Made by a program: the position numbers and the translations under genes. A DNA stretch of 64,000 nt. It comes from Leguminivora glycinivorella (lineage: Eukaryota; Arthropoda; Insecta; Lepidoptera; Tortricidae). This document shows, one piece after another, positions 12,646-23,830 of the stretch (the stretch's first letter is position 1; each line of letters opens with the position of its first letter). The notes below the pieces were generated by a model. It was not told where the DNA came from, did not search any database, and worked only from the letters and a program-made list of their open reading frames with translations. The stretch is taken from the NCBI RefSeq assembly GCF_023078275.1, contig NC_062983.1, positions 13,323,001 to 13,387,000 on the forward strand, written 5' to 3'.

Positions 12646-13029
12646 AGTGTATCCACATGAGAGGGTGAAAGTTGGGGCTGGTGTCCCTCTCGCACGTGTG
12701 ACCATAAAGAGATTACTATAGTAGTAGTGTTTTTACCTGTATGATAATTAAGTTAATAAACTTCTTAAATGATTTTTGTATTATATCGAGGCAAGGATAT
12801 TAATACCTTGTAGCGAATTGGTAAGTCATTATTATGAAGCCATAAAACCAAAGATTTGCGCAATTAAAAAAAACCTTTAATTCGGTATTAGTAGATTTGG
12901 TAGTAACTTTGAATATTGACTGGTATCCCCAAATAATGACAGTGATGACGTCATTCAAATAATTTTGACAGTGGCAATAAGTGCGAGAGGGACACCAGCC
13001 CCAACTTTACCCTCTCATGTGGACACACT
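12646..13029. mobile_element. MITE with about 48-bp terminal inverted repeats
   Basis: Left end agtgtatccacatgagaggg through ctctcgcac (12646-12695) pairs with gtgcgagagggacaccagcc through ggacacact (12981-13029), with few mismatches. The AT-rich interior has no open frame of note. Confidence 0.88.
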
Positions 13030-13430
13030 TTTTGGCCTAACAACTCAATCTAGCTTAATAATATATAAATCTATGAGTCATACCGGACAACTGTCACTGT
13101 ACATTTGTAATCCTTATTACAAGGGCATAACGTCTAGCGATGGTTAGCTAAGACAGAGTATTGCGGTTGCGGGGAGGAACGATGTTGAACCTTAGGTTAC
13201 CTTCAATCAATACTAATACTGAAATACAGTTTTCGACCTTATTGCATTACATGTGTCTAATAACATTTTAAAATGGCTAGGGAATTAAATATCTTGACTG
13301 TACCTAAATTACTCACAGCATTAAATAAAATGTTATATACAAGAAAAAGAAAACAATATTTTAAATAAAGGGGGTAAAAAGGCGGTAAAAGAAAAATAAA
13401 ATAAAAATAAAAACCAAAAAAAGTTCATTT

Positions 13431-13520
13431 CGACTGCCGGGGATCGAACCCACGACATGAGGACCGTCCGTCATTTTACGTTACGCTACGCTATTACAAC
13501 CTGAGCTATTTAAGCGATAG
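13431..13520 (-). mobile_element. tRNA-derived SINE head
   Basis: On the minus strand an A-box-like TAGCTCAGGTTG is followed about 55 nt later by a clean B box in gggttcgatccccggc. The spacing is tRNA-like, but the stems do not pair as a functional tRNA, so a SINE promoter head is the better reading. An A-rich tract lies on the 3' side (13330-13425). Confidence 0.6.
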
Positions 13521-14411
13521 TAGTGGCGACGAAATATATTATTATACCATGATGTAATGAAAATGCGGTTGAACACATGAGTCACTTTTGAGAAATGCAG
13601 GAAATTACATCGTCAATGGTAGAGAGTTTGTAGGTAAGAAGAATATGAAAATACTTATTTCAGTATGTGGTTTTAGCGCTTCTTGGCGAGCATTTAAAGG
13701 TGGATTAATTTTTATTCTTCTTTATTATGATCCTAACGAAAAGTCTGTTCCAATTTTTTTGCTTATGTAATTTTTGCCGTGAATGTTATTCCGAGCTAGT
13801 AAAATATTGAACATCCGTCTTGTTTTTGGGGTGGTTTCAGTTTTCATAGTGTTTCAACACATAATGTATATACAAAACAACCATAACTTCACTTGTCCTT
13901 TTATTGCTTGTGTCATAACTGATTTAATTAGTCCGCTTTTTGCTACTACGAAGTATCATTCACAAAAATAGGTGGTTTCTTAATGTGTTATAAGGGTCAT
14001 AAATAAAAGTAGTCGAATTTAAAACAAAAGTCCTGATTCCATTTTCGCCTGATTTTTAGTGAATTAAAATAATATTTTTTTTATTCTATTATACGTTTTT
14101 TGTCACAAATTTTGGTGGCTTAACTAAAAAAACAATTTCAAATTACCAAACTTAATTTTTGGTGACATAAAAAGTACTGTTATAGAATTAAGTTATTTTC
14201 CCAGTAGTAGCAAGACCGGATGGTTCCTAGGCTAAAATAGGTTCGTGGTTGTTACCAGTGAGTATTATATTCTTTGGTTGTTACCCAGTCAGTGTCAATC
14301 AACAATGACTTTCAGAATGACATTACAGACTGTCATGCACAAATCATGCATGATTCCTTGATTGTGCATAGAACTATTATTTCTTTCATCTACACATGAA
14401 ACTAAACCGCA

Positions 14412-17400
14412 ATGGCTTTCGATCAAATATCTTACGGATCGCGAACATCGAGCTATGACGAGTCAATGGTCAACAGTTTTATATTCTCGAACGATAACAA
14501 ATCTTCGCATAAGACTGTCTTGTATCAAGAGCTCAGACTAATTGAACGAAATGAGAGCGAAATCAACGTATGCTGGAAAGGTATGCTTTCTCAATACTGT
14601 AATGGCAATAAAACATTTCCATATGCCTGTGCCAAGTTTACTAAAACTGTACAATTATGTCAATTATGTAAGTCAGGTACCTACCTACTTAGGTACTTGT
14701 TGGCTGTATAGGTCCTGCTAAACGACATGCCTACACCATAACATAGCCACTCAGTTGCTTTTGGTAGCTCTAGTTACCAGCTGTCACCTTTATTTTACTT
14801 GACAATAGAGGCCATTGAAAATTTTAGAGCAATTGAATGGATATTGTAAGACTGCCTACTAATTTGTGTATAGGCAATTAGGCACGCAGCAGAAGGCAAC
14901 AGATTTACACAATACGATTTTGGTATCTAGGTATCGTATATTATGTACCTATACTGCTCTTTGTTAGACAGCACGCATAACCCAGGAAACTACATTGTCA
15001 CCAATCACCACCAATACCGGCGTTGTGCACTTTCCTAAACCAATCATCATGATTCATGATTTCATCCTTCTTCCACTTATTTTGGAATGAAAGATTGTTT
15101 CGTAGAACTTTACCAACGTTTACGTCGCGGATACCTATCTTCACAACATTCGCAACTGTGAATGGGAGTAAGGAAAATCCGGAGTTTTGTCGAAATGAGT
15201 GAAACTAGTCCGTCAACTTCTCGGCATTATCTCGTGCGTAATTTTATTGTTGCAAAATGTCGTATGACATAATCAGCAAGGCCGTGTGTTGTGAAGTCAC
15301 AGTGTTTTACATTTTACCGTTAAATCACTTTATTATCCTTCGTCGCCGACATGTGTTATATGTATCGTTACGTAATTGGATTTGGTTGCTAATTTTATAG
15401 TTTTACGGATATTTTTATGACGCCCACTGACTAGCAGTCCGCCGGACAGTCGACCTGGTCTTTTTTGGGCGCGCTCACTTTACTTCTAATTGACATTCCG
15501 TGACCGTCCGGCAGACTGATCGTCAGTAGGGTCCCTGGGCCCTTTACTGTCACCATGTAGATACCAAAATTATTAATTATCTACTTATCTATCGGCCTAA
15601 GAGTGTGTACAACTCTTTACTTATCTATTCTACCTGTCTATTATACCTATCTAATATACTTTAACTATCTACATCATGAGCCTATTGAGCCTCCTTGAGC
15701 GAATTTAGGTAAACGTAAAGTTGCATCGTATTTCATCATCCATGTCTGTTAGTGGGTCACCATTTGCAAACATTAGACGGAATCCTGATTAGCAATGCAT
15801 TTGTCCTTAAACAAATAAGTACAATATAGTACCTATGTTATATCTTAGACAAAAGAAGCAATAATTAAGACATTAAGAAAAAACCAAATCGCTACTCTTA
15901 ACCGTAGCTGGGTCATATTCAGTAATGAAAGCAATATTTGGCGTAGATAATTAAGTAGGTACTAGATAGATAGATAGATAGAAGACCTATCACCGTAGGT
16001 AGTTTTCGTTGTAAGATTCATCTGGTATACTTCGGACCCTACTAGAAGCTCCTCTACATTTCTTTACCGTACCCACGCAGCACATCCAAATGAGATGAAA
16101 TGCAATTGCACCCTTAACACAGCAAGGCCTTCTATCAGACATATTTACCGTCATATGCCGTGGCGAAGCTAATCAATCTAATCATATACCAAATAGACAA
16201 ACCTGACACGTACAGCATTCAGCATGGCATCATAGAATAGTCCATTATTTATATTCCCGTTTTGCAGAGCTTCAAACTCTCATGAGAATTTTTGCACTAC
16301 ATCCACTGAGATAAAACAAACCTCGTATTTCATCAAACATATTTTAAGAACTACTTTATTAGCTGAATTCAAATGGACATGCCTGAATGGACATGAAAAC
16401 ATTAGGTACATTTTGGTAATGTTGCGTTTTGACCTTCTTTTGTTTCCAGGGGCTCACATGATGCTATTTTTCTTGGCATTCGTATTTGGTTCAGTCTGTA
16501 CATGCTGTATCCACAGACTAAGGTTCATGTTCGGTGAAAAGTGCGTGCTCTTTCCTAAGATCGTCACCCACTCCACTGTACACCGAATGGTACACGAGTT
16601 CTTCTCTTTCAAGACTGAAATACATGATTTTGGTAATAGCCATTTACAAGATTTTGTTTAAAGTACATTGCATATTGTAAACATAAATTGAAACGACAAA
16701 CTACAATTAGAGTAGGTATGTACAGTATTTTATAAACATTTTCCAATACAAAGACGCCGATTATGTTTTTCCGAATCGGTTCTAGCTAGCGTCGTCGTCG
16801 CTGGACGCAGCCGTGGATACTAACGAACGATTTTTGCTCGGCGAAAGCCTATTCAGTGTCGATATGTTTGAGGGACCCTTATTTCGCGTCGAGTCGCGAG
16901 ATAATTTTACACTTGTAACAGTAAAATTCACTAACAGTTTTCCTTCGTCATAATATTAAAAAACTCCTCCAGAGACCGATGCACCAGTGGAATTCGTGAC
17001 CACCCAGTGGGCCGACAACAGTGTATGCTACCTACCGACTTACATTCCTCTAGTCTCCAGCTTGGCCGGTCTGGTCTGGACCACGATGTTCCTTATGTGC
17101 TCCTCGGGCACTACACATAATGTCACGGGGTAAGTACGTTACCAGACCCACGTAAGCCTCAAGCGCGGATCCAGGTTCGTGCCCAGGGGGGGGGGTCACG
17201 TGGTAAAGGCCCAGGCCCCCCGGGGGGAGGTCACGTGGTCTATTTGTATGGCCAGCCTAGGCTCCAGGGGGGGGTCATGACCCCCATTATTTTCTGATAC
17301 CTACGAGATTTTAAAAAAATATTGTTTACTGTTTTTTGATGGACTCTGTACAATTTTCAGTTTCCTCCTACTCTATGTATATTATCCACGAAATGTTTAC

Positions 17401-19064
17401 AACTGTACGGGTCGTTAGTTGTGTACCTAAGTAAATTGTACGATTCTCATTAAATTTTCTGTACATTATCAATTTTATACGCCATTAATTACTTTTGTCG
17501 GTTGAATTGAATTTGTTTTTTTTTTTCTATTTAAAATCCGGCAGCGCGCAAAGACACTGGCGTGCTCTCCCGATCATGTTCCTGTTTTGTTTGACCATGG
17601 CACTGCTGTGCCTTTACACGTCAATCGTCACCCACAGGGGGCTAGAGGATCTATGCTCGAAATTAGCTGATGCCACTGGTTCCCCGACGTAAGTTTGTTT
17701 CGCTTATCTTTATTTTTTCACCTACTTTGTTGTAGAAGGCCCTGTAGGGTTCAATCATTGGCGCTCCGTGGTGAATGGTGAACGATACGCAGCTGGCTCT
17801 GTCACACCAATACTGATGAACTATAGAGAGAGAGAGAGAGAGAGAACTATACGATACGTCATGTACGAGTGTCAACGACTGTACTCTTAATTCTGTCTGT
17901 TCTCTTGTTGGGACTATTGTCCCAGCTAGGTATATAATATACATAGGTATTTATAATCCATTACGGAACATATTTACTCAAAGGATTCTTCTAAACATAA
18001 ATGTGCAATGGCATTGAATGTGCAACGGCCTTTACATATTTACTAGTATACGATCATCGAATCTAAGTAACTTTGATTGTTAAATCACTCTGACACAAAC
18101 ACCTGTAGAGGTCAAAATATTCCTAACCTTACGGTCAAGGCACTCCAATGTATTATACAATAACTTTATTAAGCCACAAGATTTACCGGCTTGTATACGC
18201 ACTTAAAAGACATCAGTTAAGTGAGGAAGAAGTACGAGTACTTACTGTTCCACTTTGTCTTAAGTGAAATTTGAACATCTTTAATTTTAATATGCTACTA
18301 TGTACGATGAAGTAACTTTAAAGCGAATCGTTCTAAAGAACATTAATGGCACAGGTCTCTGTACTTTTGTTATACTCATTCTAGATGAGTATTTTGCATA
18401 GATACTAACCCTAGTGAAGACTGGTATTACGAATGGGCCTACACATTGGCGTCAAATCACGATTGGCTGATTGGGCTTAATTTAAACTTATAAATGTTTC
18501 TGTTCTTTGCCATACGAATAAATAAAAAAAAAAATTTATATTCACGTTATATACCTATGCGAGCCAATCGTGCAGTCTAAGGCCTGATTTAGACAGCGTG
18601 CAAACTCGCATGCGGTTTTAGTTACATTGCGGGCTGTTAAGGTTACGTACAATTTTGCACATCCATCAAATACCGCAATGCGATAAAACTCGTATGAGAG
18701 TTTCCGTACTGTCTAAATGGGCCCTCGCTACGTAAGTGGCATTCGTGGGGACAGCGCAATTTAACCCCAATATCCTAGGCCTCTTCGTATAACTCGTAAA
18801 GCCCGCCTTTACAAAGTAAAATATATAATTCGATGTATAAACGCATAAAGATGCGGCTTCGCTATGAACGTGGCCACGCTAGCGTACGACCGGCGTATCC
18901 GCGGCGTGTACCAAGCAACGCTGCTGAGCATAGCGTCAGCGTGGCTGCACACAATCTGCTGGATACTGTCGACGCTGCTGATCGTGGCGCGCGTACTGCT
19001 CGCCGTCGACTTCACACTAGTGCACGTCAGAGCGCAGCTCATCGGCAATATGGATGATATACTG
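14412..19064 (+). CDS. Four-pass membrane protein, TMEM179-like; C-terminus unresolved
   Basis: Five exons join in phase: 14412-14580, 16450-16632, 16973-17129, 17545-17688, 18851-19064 (289 codons). The first encodes a soluble acidic N-terminus (MAFDQISYGSRTSSYDES). The others each give one membrane span: MMLFFLAFVFGSVCTCC, YIPLVSSLAGLVWTTMFLMC, LPIMFLFCLTMALLCLY, and LLSIASAWLHTICWILSTLL. FGEKCVLF after span 1 and DLCSKL after span 3 resemble the TMEM179/179B layout, a family of four-pass proteins of unknown function; that assignment is by remembered resemblance only. The last exon has a donor (CTG|GTAACT) at 19064, but no phase-matched partner was found. Read through, the frame runs into the repeat array and stops at 19262. 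The end of the protein is therefore uncertain. Confidence 0.6.
15422..15533. mobile_element. MITE in intron 1 of the TMEM179-like gene
   Basis: gcccactgactagcagtccg at the left pairs with gactgatcgtcagtaggg at the right, and the inner gccggacagtc / gaccgtccggc also pair. About 110 bp, non-coding. Confidence 0.7.
17159..17290. repeat. G-rich repeat family Y, copy 1
   Basis: gcgcggatccaggttcgtgc, two runs of 6-9 G each followed by tcacgtggt, then ggggggtcatgaccccc. A second copy at 61548-61690 keeps the inverted right end (ctggatccgcgc) that is missing here, so this copy is 3'-truncated. It sits in an intron of the TMEM179-like gene. Confidence 0.8.
18581..18724. mobile_element. MITE upstream of the repeated exon
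   Basis: Ends ggcctgatttagac / gtctaaatgggccc are inverted. Inside, actcgcatgcggtttt and aaactcgtatgagagt also pair loosely. It lies about 125 bp before exon 5 of the TMEM179-like gene. Confidence 0.75.
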
Positions 19065-19800
19065 GTAACTTCCCTACAAAGTAGAGTATGGACACTAGCG
19101 TACGACCGGCGTGTACTGAACAACCCTGCTGAGCATAGCGTCGGCGTGGTTGCACACAATCTGCTGGATACTGTCGACGCTGCTGATCGTGGCGCGCGTA
19201 CTACTCGCCGTCGACTTCACGCTAGTGCACGTCAGAGCGCAGCTCATCGGCAATATGGATGATATACTGGTAACTTCCCTACAAAGTAGAGTATGGACAC
19301 TAGCGTACGACCGGCGTGTACTGAACAACCCTGCTGAGCATAGCGTCGGCGTGGCTGCACACAATCTGCTGGATACTGTCGACGCTGCTGATCGTGGCGC
19401 GCGTACTGCTCGCCGTCGACTTCACGCTAGTGCACGTCAGAGCACAGCTCATCGGCAATATGGATATACTGGTAACTTCCCTACAAAGTAGAGTATGGAC
19501 ACTAGCGTACGACCGGCGTGTACTGAACAACCCTGCTGAGCATAGCGTCGGCGTGGTTGCACACAATCTGCTGGATACTGTCGACGCTGCTGATCGTGGC
19601 GCGCGTACTGCTCGCCGTCGACTTTACGATAATGCACGTCAGAGCACAGCTCATCGGCAATATGGATGACATACTGGTAACTTCTCTGGTAGCAATGCTG
19701 CTGATCATAGCTTCGGCATGGTTATTACAAATAATCTGCTGGATGACGCTGACGCTGCTCATAACAGTCATAACCATAATTCAATTCTCATTTTTGCGTC
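18880..19800. repeat. 205-bp tandem array over the last membrane-span exon
   Basis: The marker gtgg(c/t)tgcac recurs at 18941, 19146, 19351 and 19553 (steps 205, 205, 202), and a diverged partial unit has atggttatta at about 19718. Units 2-4 lack 11 bp present in unit 1 (after gaccgg), which shifts the frame entering the membrane segment. Within each unit the frame of the span (CWILSTLLIVARVLL) stays open. Every full unit repeats the donor ctg|gtaactt. The final partial unit continues open to a stop at 19814 (ending QFSFLRQNCS). Confidence 0.9.
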
Positions 19801-20052
19801 AGAATTGTTCGTAGGTACAAAGCCTAGTGCCGATTTAGACCTAGGCATGAGTATTTAAAGGTTTTTCAACTTTTAAAATTAGGTAGTTTTGTTTGTTTTG
19901 TAGCTTCTTAAAGAAAATAATACAACTTTTTACGGTATTTTGTTACTTTTACTTACTACTACTTGTAACAAATAACTGTTGCAAATCGGATTTTTAGGGA
20001 CACTAAAGCGCCAGTTAAGGGTATAATATTAACAGCAACATAATACTCACAA

Positions 20053-20955
20053 ATGGATAAATATTCCTCAAAAAAACTAAGTTTATATTTTAACTTGCAG
20101 CAAAGGCATGAAAGGCAGATTCATTCTTTTAACGCAGAGGGTACGAAGCCATACAAAACTGATATTGACGAAGAAGATTCAGAAGAGGAATTATTCGTTA
20201 CAACAAACGCGAAAGGATATGAACAAACCGTGCCCCAACTTTTGGTACTAGCAAGTGACAGCAAAGTAGGTGACTTTGACATTCCGCAGACATTCTCTTC
20301 TTCGCTATCATTAGTCCCTGAAGAAAGGGTAAGATTACTTGAGATGTATATACGTGAGCTCTTGAATGACATATTAAAGAATATAGGCAAACCATTTAGT
20401 GCAATGACTCCCACGAAAACTAAGGGCCTAAAAACTCAGAAAGCAATACTGCCCCGGGACAAAGAAGTAGAAAATGCTAAAGCGTTAGCAAAAGAATTAA
20501 CCCATAAACTTCAAGAGAATCTGAAAAAGGAGTTCGATGCCATAGAACGGCAAATTAAGTTTAACTTAGAACCTAAAGATATCACTCGTGACACTGGTCT
20601 TGAAATTGTTTCTGGGGAATCAGATAGTAGCGGCGATACAGATAAAATAAAACAAAACGAAAAAAGTGCAAATGAAACTAAAGAAACCAATAAACCGATG
20701 CCTATGAAACGTTCTTACGTTAGATTTAATGTTGACAAAGCTCGTAGGATCCACGAACATCTGGACCTGGATCCCAATTATTCAAAGAATGACGATAATG
20801 CAGCCAATAAAGATGAAAAATCAAACAAAGATGACTCGAAAAATGAAGAAAACGAACAAAGTGAATCTAAGGATAAAGACAAATCTCGTCAAAATCGTGA
20901 CGATGACGATAGTTCAGCCTCTAAAAAAGAGTCAACTAGTAAAGACCAAAAGTAA
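20053..20955 (+). CDS. Unrecognised 300-aa charged protein, intronless
   Basis: Single open frame of 300 codons from ATG 20053 to TAA at 20953-20955. An aataaa lies 33 bp after the stop at 20988-20993. Residues about 85-170 look like a folded helical part (EERVRLLEMYIRELLNDIL, then KELTHKLQENLKKEFDAIE). From about 205 to the end it is Lys/Glu/Asp/Asn/Ser-rich and probably disordered, apart from a more conserved-looking RSYVRFNVDKARRIHEHLDL at about 221-240. No signal peptide or membrane span. I do not recognise the family. The lack of introns among multi-exon neighbours could mean a retroposed or a fast-evolving gene. A coiled-coil scaffold is possible but unproven. Confidence 0.7.
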   Translation: MDKYSSKKLSLYFNLQQRHERQIHSFNAEGTKPYKTDIDEEDSEEELFVTTNAKGYEQTVPQLLVLASDSKVGDFDIPQTFSSSLSLVPEERVRLLEMYIRELLNDILKNIGKPFSAMTPTKTKGLKTQKAILPRDKEVENAKALAKELTHKLQENLKKEFDAIERQIKFNLEPKDITRDTGLEIVSGESDSSGDTDKIKQNEKSANETKETNKPMPMKRSYVRFNVDKARRIHEHLDLDPNYSKNDDNAANKDEKSNKDDSKNEENEQSESKDKDKSRQNRDDDDSSASKKESTSKDQK

Positions 20956-20987
20956 AGGTATCTCCGAAAGGTTTTTTGTTTAGGCCG

Positions 20988-20993
20988 AATAAA
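20988..20993 (+). terminator. Polyadenylation signal aataaa
   Basis: Canonical aataaa 33 bp downstream of the stop of the 300-aa gene, supporting that frame as a transcribed unit. Confidence 0.55.
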
Positions 20994-21139
20994 CTTACTT
21001 GCTTTTGTTTTCTTAGTTAAGTAGGTACCCATGCAGACGCATTAAATGTTTATTTAAGTTTACTTCTACCAATATGAAATCTTTTCATTGCTGTAGTTTT
21101 TCCTGCTTTCGTAAAATGTAATAAACGTGAAGATTACTT

Positions 21140-23830
21140 ATATGCTACTTTGGAGTCTACTGACTTAGCAGTTCTTCCTCTTAAGCCCACTCACCACAAC
21201 GCAGATACGTCAGACTCCTGGTTAGACCTTGTTATTGTCTCGTCTATTGATCTTGCAGATGCTGTCGGTCAGTTTCCGGCCCCAGGCTTTTCGCATCATG
21301 ACCTTATTTACCTGAGTTACCGAGTCCGACCTCCCAAACCGCAACGTGTCACTGTCCAAATCCGTAGTTTCGCTAAGCTCGACATTGACACTTTAAGACG
21401 TGACGCTAACACAGAGGACTGGTCGACGATATTTTCGGCACCATCCGTTGACGAGGCTGTGAACTTATTTAATTCGACTGTGCTGAAGCTATTTAATATA
21501 CATGCTCCCATACGTACAGTAAAGTTAAAGCGCCCCCCTGCGCCGTGGATTAACCAGGCAGTGAGAACTGCTATGGCAAGACGCGATCGGGCATTTAGGA
21601 GGTACAAGCGAGACCGCTGCGTAGATAAATGGAACATTTTTAAAACAGCCAGGAATAAATGTAATCAGATCGTGAGGGCAGCCAAGCGGAAATATATCCA
21701 CGACAATATCGCATGTTCTTCACAAGCCGAAACGTGGAAATTCTTAAAATCAATTGGCGTTGTCAAATCCACTTGTCCAACTACCTCCTCATTGCCCCTT
21801 AATGACTTAAATTGTCACTTTGCTAAAACGTTACCTTTAGATTCAACTACATTAGCCAAAAGTTTAGAGTACATTAAGACATTGCCTTATCTTTCTGATG
21901 TAACTTTTTCACTATCTCCAGCCACTGACGATGATATAGGTAAGGTAATAAAATCAGTTAAATCAAACGCAGTAGGTCATGACGATTTGAGCAGATTAAT
22001 GATCGTTAGCATCTTGGATTGTGTCCTCCCTGTTATAACTCACATTGTTAACTTTTCACTCACTACCGGAGTATTTCCTTCAGCATGGCGAAAAGCCTAT
22101 GTCATACCTCTTCCCAAAATTTCAAACCCCATTACTCTAAAAGATTTTCGCCCTATTTCCATTCTTCCCTTTCTTTCCAAGATAGTTGAAGCTATCGTCC
22201 ATAAGCAGTTGTCGTCTCATGTTTACTCCAATCAAATTCTGTCTCCTTTTCAGTCGGGTTTTCGCCCGGGGCACAGCACTTGCACCGCTCTGCTTAAAGT
22301 AGTCGAAGATGTCAGACAAGGTATGGAGGCCTCTCAGTTAACATTGCTAGTACTTGTTGACTTCTCGAACGCGTTTAATGCGGTTAACCATGACCTTCTG
22401 CTGGCCTGCCTTAGTCACTTAAATATGTCATCGTCGGCAGTTCAGTGGTTTGCTTCGTATCTCCAGGATCGCCGACAATCTGTTCGTGCTGACCGTACCA
22501 CCTCTGACTGGTGTGATCTCTCTGCTGGAGTTCCACAGGGCGGCATTCTTTCACCTCTTCTTTTTTCAATTTTCATCAATATGATTACCCCTAAAATTAC
22601 CTGCTCGTACCACCTTTATGCTGACGATCTACAGTTATACACACAAGCGAACGTTAAAGATGTGGATCATGCAGTCTCTATCATAAATAATAATTTAATA
22701 CGTCTTTCTGCATGGTCACGTTCTTTTGGGATCGTCGTTAACCCAACTAAATGTCAAGCGATCGTAGTTGGGAGTCCACGAATGCTTGCGTTGATGGATT
22801 TAAAAAGTATCGCACCAATCATGTTTGAGGATGTCGTGATACCGCTATCATCCAAAGTAAAAAATCTTGGTCTAATTATAGACAGTGGTCTTACGTGGGA
22901 ACCCCAGGTGTCTGATGTATGTCGCAGAGTGACGAACACGCTAAGATCACTTTACAGGTTCAAAAACTTCCTGCCAGTAAGCACAAAAACCCTTCTCGTT
23001 CAAGGTCTCGTACTTCCGGTAATTGATTATGCTGATGTGTGCTACTCCAACGTTGTGCAAACCACACTCAACAAACTGGACAGATTGCTTAACAATTGTA
23101 TTAGGTTCATATTTGGCCTTCGGAAATACGACCACGTATCAGCTTATCGTAAGCGACTTAATTGGCTAACCATCCGAGAGCGTAGGTCATTGAGATTGTT
23201 AACTTCCCTTTACTCTGTCCTTTTTGAACCGAATACACCGGAATATCTCAAGTCCAAGTTCAAGTTTGTTTCTGCTCGCCCCGGGTGTGTTCTCCGTACC
23301 TCCCGCAGCCTCAAGCTTTCCATTCCGCCTCATCGCACCGGTTTCATGACCAACTCTTTTACAGTCCAGGCAATACGCCTGTGGAACGGCCTTCCACTAA
23401 ATATTAGAAAAGCTCCAAGTAAATTTATTTTCAAACGCATGGTTCGTAAGCACTTCACTGGCTCGTGATTAACGTTTCGTTGTAGGTACATGTAGGTATT
23501 ATGTATATAAGTAGCTGTTTATGTAAGTATATCTTATAGAGTATATGTGTAAGTTCATCCCCTCATTATAGTATTTAATGATAATAGTTTTAATTTGTAA
23601 ATAGTAGAATAGAAAGTGATATCTGATTATTGTTTTCTGTCACGATGCCTGCACGTACCAAATGTTTCTTTTTAACCCAGTGGTTGACTGGTAGAGAATG
23701 CCTAAGGCAAGGCATTATGTCCACCATTTGTACTTACTAGCTCTTTTTTTATGTGCAATCCACGAGAAACAAAGAATGCAATATTTGACATTTTTAAATA
23801 TTGAAATAAATGCCGTGTGAAATTTGTTAA
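21140..23830 (+). mobile_element. 5'-truncated non-LTR retrotransposon
   Basis: The element begins inside the C-terminal part of its endonuclease domain (SWLDLVIV ... GFSHHDLIYL), so the 5' part was never copied, as is usual for LINEs. It continues through a complete reverse transcriptase and ends in an AT-rich 3' UTR with ggttgactggtagagaatgcc, the tail shared with 3125-3240 and 53300-53410. Insertion edges are approximate; clade (CR1-like or jockey-like) not settled. Confidence 0.9.
21150..23468 (+). CDS. Non-LTR endonuclease (partial)/reverse transcriptase
   Basis: About 770 codons open without a stop; it starts mid-protein because of truncation, so the first ATG has no meaning. Order: end of the APE-type endonuclease (residues 1-60); RT fingers with VIPLPKISNP and DFRPISILPFLSKIVE; QSGFRPGHSTCTALL; catalytic Asp of LVLVDFSNAFNAVNHD; GVPQGGILSPLLFSIFIN; catalytic YHLYADDLQLY. 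A C-terminal connection domain follows (RRSLRLLTSLYSVLF ... IRLWNGLPLNIR). All RT catalytic residues are intact, which points to a recent insertion, but without an endonuclease it cannot move by itself. Confidence 0.92.
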   Translation: MESTDLAVLPLKPTHHNADTSDSWLDLVIVSSIDLADAVGQFPAPGFSHHDLIYLSYRVRPPKPQRVTVQIRSFAKLDIDTLRRDANTEDWSTIFSAPSVDEAVNLFNSTVLKLFNIHAPIRTVKLKRPPAPWINQAVRTAMARRDRAFRRYKRDRCVDKWNIFKTARNKCNQIVRAAKRKYIHDNIACSSQAETWKFLKSIGVVKSTCPTTSSLPLNDLNCHFAKTLPLDSTTLAKSLEYIKTLPYLSDVTFSLSPATDDDIGKVIKSVKSNAVGHDDLSRLMIVSILDCVLPVITHIVNFSLTTGVFPSAWRKAYVIPLPKISNPITLKDFRPISILPFLSKIVEAIVHKQLSSHVYSNQILSPFQSGFRPGHSTCTALLKVVEDVRQGMEASQLTLLVLVDFSNAFNAVNHDLLLACLSHLNMSSSAVQWFASYLQDRRQSVRADRTTSDWCDLSAGVPQGGILSPLLFSIFINMITPKITCSYHLYADDLQLYTQANVKDVDHAVSIINNNLIRLSAWSRSFGIVVNPTKCQAIVVGSPRMLALMDLKSIAPIMFEDVVIPLSSKVKNLGLIIDSGLTWEPQVSDVCRRVTNTLRSLYRFKNFLPVSTKTLLVQGLVLPVIDYADVCYSNVVQTTLNKLDRLLNNCIRFIFGLRKYDHVSAYRKRLNWLTIRERRSLRLLTSLYSVLFEPNTPEYLKSKFKFVSARPGCVLRTSRSLKLSIPPHRTGFMTNSFTVQAIRLWNGLPLNIRKAPSKFIFKRMVRKHFTGS

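Larger units (their letters stand above)
7200..14411. other. Intergenic, repeat-rich, no supported gene
   Basis: About 7.2 kb between the mannosidase start and the TMEM179-like gene. Short open frames here show no splice logic or recognised domain. Contents that can be named are listed separately: the 121-bp array, the inverted-repeat elements, the 184-bp duplication, a dispersed repeat and a SINE. The rest (7.2-8.2, 8.9-9.9, 13.5-14.4 kb) is AT-rich with nothing recognised. Confidence 0.6.

Noticed and set aside
13431..13520. Functional tRNA gene
   Set aside because: A and B boxes present, but acceptor and anticodon stems do not pair and A-rich sequence follows; better as a SINE head.
14580..14711. 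Extension of the first TMEM179-like exon to the stop near 14711
   Set aside because: The donor AAAG|GTATGC at 14580 gives an in-phase join to 16450, which supplies the first membrane span.
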